A DNA stretch of 20,957 bases, from IMG/VR virus record IMGVR_UViG_3300034073_002234, positions 1 to 20,957 of that record; one strand, given 5' to 3'. Both the position numbers and the translations under genes were made by a program. Origin of the DNA: a virus. Under the pieces are notes generated by a model that was given only the letters and a program-made list of their open reading frames with translations, ran no database searches and had not been told where the DNA came from. This document shows positions 7,524-13,374 of the stretch, piece after piece; within the stretch, counting starts at the first letter, position 1, and every line of letters starts with the position of its first letter.

Positions 7524-7547
7524 GTTGATAACACCTATGGAAACAGT

Positions 7548-7781
7548 CTAACCTTTACCTTTCTCGTATTCTTTACGAGTCATCCACTTCTGCTCTCCCC
7601 AGCGGTCTAAAGATTTTTGTGATTCCGTCTTACCGCCGGAATAACCACCACCTTTACTTTTGTAAGCTTGTGCTAGAAGTTGGGCTTTACGCGCTGACCA
7701 CTGGCCAGGCTTGCCACCTTTTGAGCCCGCCATAATCCGATCTTTGAGATTTTCGCGTAATTCTGGTTTGGTGTAGCTCAT
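7548..7781 (-). CDS. DUF5872-like small basic protein
   Basis: 77 residues; ATG at 7781, sharing one base with the stop of the upstream gene (TAATG). The sequence YTKPELRENLKDRIMAGSKG, GKPGQWSARKAQLLAQAYKS, KGGGYSGGKTESQKSLDRWG, EQKWMT fits the DUF5872 pattern (KPxLRExxKxxxxxGSKGGxPGxWSARKAQLLxxxYKxxGGGYxGxKxxxQxSLxxWxxxxW). That family is found in phages and large viruses and has no established function. The domain fills the whole protein. Strong basic charge and conserved aromatic residues suggest a compact nucleic-acid- or protein-binding fold, which is inference. Confidence 0.75.
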   Translation of the reverse strand: MSYTKPELRENLKDRIMAGSKGGKPGQWSARKAQLLAQAYKSKGGGYSGGKTESQKSLDRWGEQKWMTRKEYEKGKG

Positions 7782-8059
7782 TAGAAACCTTGCGAAGGCT
7801 GTTTATTTAAAATGACAGGTGGAATATTGTCTACCCTGCTACGCGCCACCTCACGCATGTAAGCAGGATTGTTCAACTGGAACCTAGGATCATCTTCTCC
7901 ATTATACGCAACAACAAAATCACACTTGCTGTGCTGCTCCTTACGTTTGTTGTTGAAAGGGTCACTAAAACCTGAAGTCGTCAAGCTGTAATCCCTGTAC
8001 ATATTCTCGTACGTAACAGGGAAAGAGGGCGAATAACCGGGAACAGCAGCGAAACGCAT
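7781..8059 (-). CDS. Hypothetical protein, 92 residues
   Basis: ATG at 8059, overlapping the peptidase stop by one base (TAATG), so probably coupled to it. It starts MRFAAVPGYSPSFPVTYENM, contains FNNKRKEQHSKCDFVVAYNG and ends RVDNIPPVILNKQPSQGF. Aromatic- and Pro-rich, with no signal peptide, membrane helix or recognised motif. The position directly after two virion lysins suggests a tail component. The function is unknown. Confidence 0.65.
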   Translation of the reverse strand: MRFAAVPGYSPSFPVTYENMYRDYSLTTSGFSDPFNNKRKEQHSKCDFVVAYNGEDDPRFQLNNPAYMREVARSRVDNIPPVILNKQPSQGF

Positions 8060-8739
8060 TACGCTAAATAATTCGGAGTCTGGTTAAATGCACCCATTAA
8101 AAGCTGCAATGGATTAATTGACGATCTAATTTGCGGTGTCTCTCCAGACATTAGCTGTTTTGCATACGCGGCCAGAAAATCATCACCACCTTGTTTTTGA
8201 GTTTCTCCAATGCCAGGGAGAATGATATAAGTGTCTCCCTGTTTTGGTTGTTGTTGTGTGGGAGGTTGCACAGCTTGTGGCTGCATTGCAGCCTGTTCTC
8301 CTTGCTTACCCCCGACAGTATGAAGAAGACGAATCTCATATGGAGTGCCCTGAGCATCAGTTGTTTTGATGCTGCCATAACCACGACCAGGAGTGAATGT
8401 TCCTGGACCTTCCCAGGCTAAAGGTACTCCTGCGCCAATACCATAATCCTGGCCCAAGTGAAACGTCGATGCACCCTTGGTGGGTGCGACACGTTTACCA
8501 TAGCCAGAAGTGATTGGATACGCAGGATTCCATTGTTCGCCTTGTTGTTGCCACAAAGCTTCACGGTCTTTATCTACTTTTAGGCGAGTTAAAAGCGAGC
8601 GAATTGTACCTGGGTCAATATATTGTCCGTCTTTCAGAACCCGCACATCCAGGTGCGCTCCTGTAGTCGGATAAATATCTTCCGCAGTGGTGGCAATACG
8701 GCCGACGTCCAAGTAGTCTTGTGCTGCTGTTTTCGCCAT
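8059..8739 (-). CDS. M23-like peptidase, motifs in circularly permuted order, virion-associated
   Basis: 226 residues, ATG at 8739. Residues 14-43 (RIATTAEDIYPTTGAHLDVR, then DGQYIDP) match the C-terminal block of M23 peptidases (IG..G.TG...GPHLHFEV....VDP). Residues 73-118 (AYPITSGYGKRVAP, STFHLGQDYGIGAGVPLAWE) match the N-terminal block (ITS.FG.R..P...FH.G.D...P.GTP..A), with H94 and D98 as expected zinc ligands and H140 in RLLHT as the later Y.HL-type His. The blocks are therefore swapped relative to the usual order. The usual HLH reads H29-L-D31, so one ligand is Asp. A Gln/Pro linker (150-167) leads to a tail (168-226) shared with the neighbouring transglycosylase. It likely cleaves peptidoglycan cross-bridges during DNA entry; activity is unproven given the altered ligand. 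Confidence 0.75.
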   Translation of the reverse strand: MAKTAAQDYLDVGRIATTAEDIYPTTGAHLDVRVLKDGQYIDPGTIRSLLTRLKVDKDREALWQQQGEQWNPAYPITSGYGKRVAPTKGASTFHLGQDYGIGAGVPLAWEGPGTFTPGRGYGSIKTTDAQGTPYEIRLLHTVGGKQGEQAAMQPQAVQPPTQQQPKQGDTYIILPGIGETQKQGGDDFLAAYAKQLMSGETPQIRSSINPLQLLMGAFNQTPNYLA

Positions 8740-8748
8740 AGTACGTAG

Positions 8749-9345
8749 TTAATATTGCGGTACTTGGTCTAAACCAAAAGCTTTACTTAGTAGAGCAAGA
8801 GAATTCAGACCTGCATCTATTTTTGGTGTATCTGGATTAAAAATAGTCTTTAAAATGAATCGATCTAAATTCTCTTTGGGGTCGACCTGTGGCTGCATGC
8901 CTCCAAACAAAATAAAAGTGCGGCCACCTGGTGCAGCTGCTACATCTTGTGGTTGTTGCTGTGGTTGCTGCGGCGTAGCTTGTGTAGCCTGCGCGGCTTG
9001 CTGTGCTTGGGGTAAAAATTCTTTGTACTTGCCGCTTTTATAAACTGACCAAGCGCCAAGACCTTGACTACCTAAAATTTGTTTAGCAGCTTTGACGTTA
9101 GTTGTTGGGTCAAATAACTGGCTCTCTTTTTGAAGGCCAAACTGCTTCATCCGTGCAGGTCCAAGTCCACCGTGCATGTTGACTTGAAACAATCCATAAG
9201 ATTTGTCAAGTCCTTCGGGATTGAATGCCTGCGTGCGTCCTCCTGATTCCGCCATTGCAATGGCAGTCATCGTCGGTATCTTGTCCTGCGGGAATCCTTG
9301 TTGTTTTAACAGGTCCGCAATTTGCTGTGGATTTAGCTGCGACAT
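8749..9345 (-). CDS. Virion-associated lytic transglycosylase (SLT-like)
   Basis: 198 residues from the ATG at 9345 (MSQLNPQQIADLLKQQGFPQ). The same frame continues to an ATG at 9504, but that start would overlap the upstream gene by 137 nt. Motifs (numbered from 9345): AIAMAESGG with catalytic Glu33, SYGLFQVNM (49-57), DPTTNVKAAKQIL (about 79-91) and GLGAWSVYKSG, the usual order in SLT/lysozyme-like transglycosylases, which cut the MurNAc-GlcNAc bond. A Gln/Ala/Pro-rich linker (TQATPQQPQQQPQ) follows. The C-terminal 55 residues (GRTFILFGG...TPKIDAGLNSLALLSKAF) match the tail of the next protein. No adjacent holin is seen; location among virion genes points to a tail lysin that opens the wall during infection. 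No strong ribosome binding site precedes either start. Confidence 0.8.
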   Translation of the reverse strand: MSQLNPQQIADLLKQQGFPQDKIPTMTAIAMAESGGRTQAFNPEGLDKSYGLFQVNMHGGLGPARMKQFGLQKESQLFDPTTNVKAAKQILGSQGLGAWSVYKSGKYKEFLPQAQQAAQATQATPQQPQQQPQDVAAAPGGRTFILFGGMQPQVDPKENLDRFILKTIFNPDTPKIDAGLNSLALLSKAFGLDQVPQY

Positions 9346-9367
9346 GACAGAACTAGACTGCTTGGCG

Positions 9368-9847
9368 TTAACGGAAATCGTTTGAGAGCATAAGGCGAGT
9401 GCCAACAGCGACGTCGGCAGGGCCTGGAAGGGCTTGAATAAATTCAGCACCTTCGCGATTAAACCGATACCGGGCTTGCTCGGGGTTTCGGTAATTCGGA
9501 ACATACAAATGTAGGGCTAATCGATCCGTCTCGTATAGGTAAATTGCCGTCCAGGTTTTCAGCGTGTCTCTAAAATCAGAGGTTGCAATCGTACGATCGA
9601 CGTCACCGGCTATGCTTTCGATACGACTCCTGGGAACAGTATTGTTGTTCACACTTCCAGTCATGTCAGTGCGCTTTTCAGCTTCGTCGCACCGACTGAC
9701 TTGTTCGACAATTTTCGAATACCAGAAAGAATCTGGGATGTTGTTGACAGCTTCTTCAAGACGCGCTAAGTCACCTGCCGGAATAGACGTGGTGTTATAA
9801 CCAAGGTGCCAGCGAACTTTAGACTTGAGGAAGTTATCGAGTTGCAT
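9368..9847 (-). CDS. Hypothetical structural protein (neck/adaptor position)
   Basis: 159 residues, ATG at 9847. The N-terminal half looks helical (MQLDNFLKSKVRWHLGYNTT, LARLEEAVNNIPDSFWYSKI, VEQVSRCDEAEKRTD). The centre has DVDRTIATSDFRDTLKTWTA. The C-terminal part is IYLYETDRLALHLYVPNYRN. Size and place after the capsid genes and before the tail lysins fit a head-completion or connector protein, but I recognise no family. Its 5' region carries a long RNA-type hairpin (9864-9899) ending 16 nt before the ATG. It stops 22 nt before the preferred start of the transglycosylase. Confidence 0.68.
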   Translation of the reverse strand: MQLDNFLKSKVRWHLGYNTTSIPAGDLARLEEAVNNIPDSFWYSKIVEQVSRCDEAEKRTDMTGSVNNNTVPRSRIESIAGDVDRTIATSDFRDTLKTWTAIYLYETDRLALHLYVPNYRNPEQARYRFNREGAEFIQALPGPADVAVGTRLMLSNDFR

Positions 9848-9863
9848 TACTCAAAAGAAATGC

Positions 9864-9899
9864 GTTATTGGATACAACTCTCTAGTTATACCCAATAAC
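9864..9899 (-). promoter_or_regulatory. 16-bp RNA hairpin in leader of the 159-residue gene
   Basis: On the minus strand the arm GTTATTGGGTATAACT, the loop AGAG and the arm AGTTGTATCCAATAAC form a continuous 16-bp stem with two G-U pairs. On the plus strand those two positions are A-C mismatches, so the full fold exists only in the RNA of the gene direction. It lies between two genes in the 72-nt gap. A TTTCTTTT tract lies a few nt after the stem, so attenuation is possible, as are an RNase III-type processing site or an RNA stability/translation element. Confidence 0.75.
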
Positions 9900-9919
9900 A
9901 CACTAGCACGCGCAAATTA

Positions 9920-10360
9920 TCACTCAACCCGGACCAGGCTATCTTTGAACATTTCGTCCCAGTCAATTCGCTTGATTGATTTTAGTTGATCCAATCGAGT
10001 GAATTTCTCGCCAGGGAGAGAAAGTTGTAAATCTTTGATATCACGCGCTGTTTTAAGTCCAACTCCAGGAAGCGCGTCAGCAATCTGTCGAGCGCTTGCA
10101 GTATTGATATTGATACGCGTATCAAGAGGGAACGTTTCCCGTTGGGTCGGTTTCGGCGGCTTGACCCCTTCCGATTCAAGTTGAACGGTCAGGCGCTCTT
10201 CGGTGCGAATCTTTTCATTGGTAGCCTCCAGATGTGGCGTCAAATCAGCTTCATTGACGTATAAAACCTCATCTTGCGAGTCGATGCACATCACAATGTC
10301 TTCACCATGTTTGGAGATCATCTCTACAAGACCCCCAGTCAGGCGGTATTGATACAGCAT
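9920..10360 (-). CDS. Helix-hairpin-helix (ComEA-like) protein
   Basis: 146 residues, ATG at 10360. Residues 1-40 (MLYQYRLTGGLVEMISKHGE, DIVMCIDSQDEVLYVNEADL) look like a small beta barrel. Residues 41-72 are a charged linker. Residues 83-130 contain the helix-hairpin-helix signature ININTASARQIADALPGVG followed by LKTARDIKDLQ and DQLKSI, the 'IN.NTA...L..LPGIG...A..I' pattern of ComEA/Tex-type non-specific DNA-binding modules. It could contact DNA at the portal or head neck; this is inference from the motif and from its position right after the capsid genes. It is the first gene after a strong terminator, so it needs its own promoter or read-through. No clear promoter was found in the 57-nt gap. 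Confidence 0.75.
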   Translation of the reverse strand: MLYQYRLTGGLVEMISKHGEDIVMCIDSQDEVLYVNEADLTPHLEATNEKIRTEERLTVQLESEGVKPPKPTQRETFPLDTRININTASARQIADALPGVGLKTARDIKDLQLSLPGEKFTRLDQLKSIKRIDWDEMFKDSLVRVE

Positions 10361-10417
10361 TTTTGTTAGTTGAACCTTCGCTTAGCTTATCAAAATAAAT
10401 CCTAGATGCCTAGACAC

Positions 10418-10443
10418 AAAAAACGGACCCCGAAAGGTCCGTT
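10418..10443 (-). terminator. Strong intrinsic terminator of the capsid unit
   Basis: On the minus strand AACGGACC, a 6-nt loop TTTCGG and GGTCCGTT form a perfect 8-bp stem running into a T tract (plus-strand A run 10418-10423). It lies 21 nt after the stop of the second capsid-region gene (10465). This is a textbook rho-independent terminator. Confidence 0.93.
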
Positions 10444-10464
10444 CGTTGCATCTTGGAGTTACGA

Positions 10465-11283
10465 TCAGATGTCGTCTCCGCCCACCTGCGAGACGAAGTC
10501 GATGTACTCGTTGATGGACTCCCAAGCGGCCGCAGCGGCAGGACGGAGGTAGTTCACACGGCACACCAGGTAGCCAGCCTTGCCAGCATCCTTATCGGTG
10601 GAGCTAATGAACACACCGTCGCCATCCACGGTAGTGGAGGTCACACCGTTCACGTTGAACACCTTGAAAGTGGTGTCCGCAGTGACCTTATAGAACATCG
10701 AGTTAGCAGCGTCCTGATCATCGATACCAGCAGTGGTAACAGCAGTCCAGAACGGCAGGTCAGCAACAGTGGTGTCACTCAGACCCTGGGCAAACAGCGA
10801 GCTAGTAGCGCTCACAATGGCGCTAGCAGCAGCAAGGCCGTCGGCTTGAGTCGAAGGCACGCCGAAAGGAGCACCAGCGTTGTTAGGGCCAAGCAGCAGA
10901 CCTTCGGTAGAAGTACCACCGATGTCAGCGGTAACAGGGGAGGCAGGGAAACCAGCCAGACCACCAGCGGGCAGGTCCTGAGCCACGGCGATAGAAGCGC
11001 CGTAAACATAAGCAGGACGAGCAGAGGAGGCTTGCACCACCAGGGAGGTGCGGTTGTCGCGCACCCGGTCATCAGGACGACGATCAGGCGAGGGAACAAT
11101 AATGTCGAAGCTCTTAAAGGAAGCTTTGTCTGCGGCAAGGTTATCAATCTTGACGTAGCCAATCAGCTCAAAAGCTTCTACGCCGGGCCAAGCATAAACA
11201 CCTTCGGTGTTATAGGAGGACAGGCGGTTGATTTGGTTACCGGGTTGCAGGATTGCACCGGCTTCTTCTTTGTAAGCAGCCAT
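10465..11283 (-). CDS. Abundant capsid-region protein, candidate decoration/structural protein
   Basis: 272 residues, ATG at 11283 with a perfect AAAGGAGGT Shine-Dalgarno sequence (11293-11301). The product starts MAAYKEEAGAILQPGNQINR. It is rich in Ala, Gly, Thr, Ser and Asp with mixed beta character (GYVKIDNLAADKASFKSFDI, YKVTADTTFKVFNVNG, GVFISSTDKDAGKAGYLVCR). No enzymatic motif or membrane segment. It directly follows the major capsid gene (19-nt gap), has the strongest ribosome binding site seen here, uses G/C-ending codons like the capsid gene, and is closed by a strong terminator. These features indicate a protein made in large amounts, such as a head decoration or second coat protein. 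The family is not recognised. Confidence 0.72.
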   Translation of the reverse strand: MAAYKEEAGAILQPGNQINRLSSYNTEGVYAWPGVEAFELIGYVKIDNLAADKASFKSFDIIVPSPDRRPDDRVRDNRTSLVVQASSARPAYVYGASIAVAQDLPAGGLAGFPASPVTADIGGTSTEGLLLGPNNAGAPFGVPSTQADGLAAASAIVSATSSLFAQGLSDTTVADLPFWTAVTTAGIDDQDAANSMFYKVTADTTFKVFNVNGVTSTTVDGDGVFISSTDKDAGKAGYLVCRVNYLRPAAAAAWESINEYIDFVSQVGGDDI

Positions 11284-11292
11284 TAGTTAGGT

Positions 11293-11301
11293 ACCTCCTT
11301 T
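11293..11301 (-). promoter_or_regulatory. Perfect Shine-Dalgarno sequence AAAGGAGGT
   Basis: Nine bases complementary to the anti-SD of 16S rRNA, 9 nt before the ATG at 11283, lying wholly within the gap after the capsid stop at 11303. It is far stronger than the ribosome binding sites of most other genes in the window. Confidence 0.9.
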
Positions 11302-11302
11302 A

Positions 11303-12448
11303 TCACTCAACGATGGTGAAGGCAGTGGTAATGAAGTCCTTATTCAGGTTAGCAAAACCGGCGTACAGCTGCCAAATTAAAATAATAAAGCGGCTGAAAT
11401 CGTCGTTATTGTTGATAAGAACCTGAGCATTGGGACCGCCAATACCTACACCGACAGCCTGAGGACCGAAGAACAGACCAGCAGGAGTAGTACGAGTTGC
11501 AGAGCCGCCGCCACTGCCGATGTCGACGGAGATACTCTTGTCGGGGAAGTTGGTGGATTCGAAGAAACGCACACCTTCAAACACGAAGCCGGAAGGCATG
11601 ACGGGTTCGCCAGCCACGAACTGAGCTTGACCGAACTGACCGCCACCGTACAGAGCAGCGTTGGGGGCCATCATTCCCATCAGGGGATTAGGAACACCAG
11701 TGCCAGGATAGCGGGCCACTTCGCGGAAGCCCTGGTCAGCACGCAGATCCTTCATGAAAGAGGGATCGGCGATACAACGGTAATAGCCGTCAGCGAACAC
11801 GGGGGTGTTACGCTTACGCAGCTGCTTCACAACCTCAAGAAGGTCGGTCTTGACGTTGAACTTGAACCGCTCAGAAGCGTATTCGGTAGCGGTGTAGTTG
11901 TTGAGAGCAGTAGCGGAAGATTTGGTCTTACCGTTGGGGTAGTAGTAACCACCCTGGCTATCAGAAGCAGCGCCGCGAGACTCAGCCTTGAACAGCTCGT
12001 CCAGGAACACACGGTCGCGCCAGCGGCGATAGTCGTCCAGGAGGGTCAGCGAACCGATGGACTGGTGGAACATATTAAGGTTCCCGGTGTCCAACAGCAG
12101 GCGCTGAGCGGTCATCAGCGTCTCACGGGCAATCTTGAAAGTGCTCGGGAGGTTAGTATTGTTCGGGTCAGCGGGACCGGTGTACTCACGCAGAGACACC
12201 AGCACCTTATCTTTTACGATAGACCGGCTATTAGCAGTACCGATGGTTTGATCCTGGGTACGCTCACGGCTAGTCTTCGTTCCAGGGCTACCCCAGAAAC
12301 GATAGCGGTCAAGTTGAACGGTTTGACCCGGCTGTTTGGTGAAGTCGTGGACAACAACAGGCTCGCAAGCCATTTCCACGATATAAGCTGGATGGGGGCG
12401 GTACAGCTCCGCACCCAACAGCTTGGGAAAATCGTTATCAATAAACAT
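11303..12448 (-). CDS. Major capsid protein (HK97-fold, possibly N4 gp56-like)
   Basis: 381 residues, ATG at 12448. The N-terminus MFIDNDFPKLLGAELYRPHP is followed by VVVHDFTKQPGQTVQLDRYR, TQDQTIGTANSRSIVKDKVL and VSLREYTGPADPNN. The pattern (promiscuous edge, then 'GxTVxxxRYxFWG', then a V.V.LREY strand) recalls N4 gp56-type coat proteins. The middle holds LLEVVKQLRKRNTPVFADGY and YRCIADPSFMKDLRADQGFR ('...yvcivhP....dL...' style), and the C-terminus FIILIWQLYAGFANLNKDFI. Size, order (after portal and scaffold-like genes) and G/C-ending, highly biased codons support a very abundant coat protein. The ribosome binding site is weak (GAG); translation may be helped by leader structure or coupling to the small ORF upstream. 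No maturation protease gene is recognised in the window. Confidence 0.82.
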   Translation of the reverse strand: MFIDNDFPKLLGAELYRPHPAYIVEMACEPVVVHDFTKQPGQTVQLDRYRFWGSPGTKTSRERTQDQTIGTANSRSIVKDKVLVSLREYTGPADPNNTNLPSTFKIARETLMTAQRLLLDTGNLNMFHQSIGSLTLLDDYRRWRDRVFLDELFKAESRGAASDSQGGYYYPNGKTKSSATALNNYTATEYASERFKFNVKTDLLEVVKQLRKRNTPVFADGYYRCIADPSFMKDLRADQGFREVARYPGTGVPNPLMGMMAPNAALYGGGQFGQAQFVAGEPVMPSGFVFEGVRFFESTNFPDKSISVDIGSGGGSATRTTPAGLFFGPQAVGVGIGGPNAQVLINNNDDFSRFIILIWQLYAGFANLNKDFITTAFTIVE

Positions 12449-12457
12449 GTTGGTTTC

Positions 12458-12541
12458 TCAGCGTAGAGTAAGCTGATACCTGAGACGGTAAGCCTCAAAC
12501 TCAACAGCCAAAGCTGTTAACTCTGGAACTGTTGGTTCCAT
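12458..12541 (-). CDS. Possible 27-residue leader ORF upstream of the capsid gene
   Basis: ATG at 12541 and TGA at 12458-12460, 9 nt before the capsid ATG; the product starts MEPTVPELTALAVEFEAYRL. No Shine-Dalgarno sequence precedes it. The predicted transcription start from the extended -10 at 12549-12554 falls at or just upstream of this ATG, so it would have to be translated as a leaderless message. The frame runs through both leader hairpins. It is either a short leader peptide coupling translation to the capsid gene, or chance. Confidence 0.3.
   Translation of the reverse strand: MEPTVPELTALAVEFEAYRLRYQLTLR
12503..12539 (-). promoter_or_regulatory. Two adjacent hairpins in the capsid mRNA leader
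   Basis: On the minus strand GGAAC-CAACA-GTTCC (12539-12525) is followed 6 nt later by AACAGC-TTTG-GCTGTT (12518-12503). Both stems are perfect. They would lie at the very 5' end of the capsid transcript if the TATAAT at 12549-12554 is used, a position where hairpins commonly protect phage mRNAs from 5' decay. Confidence 0.6.
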
Positions 12542-12548
12542 TAAGAAA

Positions 12549-12554
12549 ATTATA
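12549..12554 (-). promoter_or_regulatory. Extended -10 promoter (TGCTATAAT) for the capsid unit
   Basis: On the minus strand TATAAT is preceded by TGC, giving an extended -10 element. The hexamer 17 bp further upstream is not a good -35, which is common for extended -10 promoters. The predicted start is near 12541, about 95 nt before the capsid ATG. Confidence 0.55.
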
Positions 12555-12578
12555 GCAAGACTTTATCAATCCGGATTA

Positions 12579-12842
12579 TTAAGCTTCCGGATTCACCATC
12601 TGACCAAAGTTATAGCCACTGATCATGTTGCCAGGGGAATAAGCCATTGGAGCCATGTAACCAAGTGCACGATATGGATTGACGTAGCCATCTGCTGGCT
12701 GCATATCCACTCGTTCTGCTTGGATTTCAGGATCAATTAGTTGCGCTTGCGCCATCTGAAGAGCAGCCTCAAGCTCAAGAGTGCGTGCCCCAGCTTGCTG
12801 TTTACGCGCCTTAGCTTTTTTAACGGCTTTTTCTTTTTTCAT
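12579..12842 (-). CDS. Hypothetical Lys-rich/coiled-coil small protein, 87 residues
   Basis: ATG at 12842 with AAAGG 8 nt upstream, 4 nt after the stop of the upstream gene. The N-terminal third is highly basic and helical (MKKEKAVKKAKARKQQAGAR), continuing into ALQMAQAQLIDPEIQAERVD. The C-terminal half is Tyr/Met/Pro/Gly-rich (YVNPYRALGYMAPMAYSPGN). Not recognised. It lies between scaffold-like and capsid genes, so a minor head or assembly protein is plausible. Confidence 0.65.
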   Translation of the reverse strand: MKKEKAVKKAKARKQQAGARTLELEAALQMAQAQLIDPEIQAERVDMQPADGYVNPYRALGYMAPMAYSPGNMISGYNFGQMVNPEA

Positions 12843-12846
12843 TACT

Positions 12847-13278
12847 TTAACCTTTTTTAGAGTTGTTGGCGGCTAACAAACCCATAGATAACATTCCAAG
12901 CGCTGGCATTCCCTGCAAACGTGCATATTGCTCATTTGTGAGGATATTATTCTGCGTCACTTCAGCAGCACTTTGATTTTGAGCCGAAAGCAACGCATTG
13001 CCCGGTAACGGAGATCCTGGAAGATTTAACTTCAAGTAAGCACTATCGAGGTCTCGAGGCATCGCAGGTGCGGGTGCATTTGTCGTGCCAATCACACGAC
13101 CGGCGGTAGCGTCACGCATTGCTGCATACTGGTCAACTCTGCCAGACTGCACTTGAGAGGCTAAGTTAGCAGCGCCAAAAGTATACAGAGCATCTGATCC
13201 GACCGGCCCACCTGCGGTTCCGACATTAATCAAAAATTGCTCAGCTCGTGCTCTGGCACTACTCTTTTGGACTGCCAT
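12847..13278 (-). CDS. Hypothetical protein, 143 residues, capsid region
   Basis: ATG at 13278, just downstream of a terminator-like hairpin. It starts MAVQKSSARARAEQFLINVG, contains LASQVQSGRVDQYAAMRDAT and SAYLKLNLPGSPLPGNALLS, and ends with EQYARLQGMPALGMLSMGLL followed by AANNSKKG. The C-terminal segment is hydrophobic but short. No known domain. Possible roles are a scaffold partner, internal head protein or head-tail factor; none is supported beyond position. Spacing of 4 nt to the next gene suggests a shared transcript. Confidence 0.65.
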   Translation of the reverse strand: MAVQKSSARARAEQFLINVGTAGGPVGSDALYTFGAANLASQVQSGRVDQYAAMRDATAGRVIGTTNAPAPAMPRDLDSAYLKLNLPGSPLPGNALLSAQNQSAAEVTQNNILTNEQYARLQGMPALGMLSMGLLAANNSKKG

Positions 13279-13292
13279 AATAAAATCCGCTA

Positions 13293-13320
13293 AATAAAAA
13301 GAGGTAGCATCGCTACCCCT
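13293..13320 (-). terminator. Intrinsic terminator between scaffold-like gene and next gene
   Basis: On the minus strand AGGGGTAGC-GAT-GCTACCTCT forms a 9-bp stem with one G-U pair, running into TTTTTATTT. It lies 55 nt after the stop of the 332-residue gene and just before the ATG at 13278. Confidence 0.8.
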
Positions 13321-13342
13321 TATTTTACAGCTACTTATTTTC

Positions 13343-13363
13343 CTAATAAACGTCGTTTATTAG
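13343..13363. repeat. Perfect 9-bp inverted repeat with 3-nt loop
   Basis: CTAATAAAC-GTC-GTTTATTAG is a perfect dyad beginning 11 nt after the stop of the 332-residue gene and preceding the terminator at 13293-13320. It lacks a T tract on either strand, so it is not itself a terminator. It may be an mRNA 3'-end stabiliser or a protein-binding dyad. Confidence 0.75.
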
Positions 13364-13374
13364 AACTACAAGTA

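Noticed and set aside
10453-11286. 277-codon plus-strand open frame covering almost all of the minus-strand capsid partner gene
   Set aside because: It mirrors a gene with strong codon bias, which leaves the antisense frame free of stops. The minus-strand gene has a perfect ribosome binding site and a terminator; the plus frame has neither.
11627-12466. 279-codon plus-strand open frame opposite the major capsid gene
   Set aside because: Same antisense effect of biased codons. The product has no recognisable domain, and the minus strand clearly encodes the coat protein.
13343-13363. Resemblance of the minus-strand dyad (TAATAAACGACG...TTAGGA) to a T7-type promoter
   Set aside because: It needs gaps to align, it is explained by a perfect palindrome, and no phage RNA polymerase is seen in the window.
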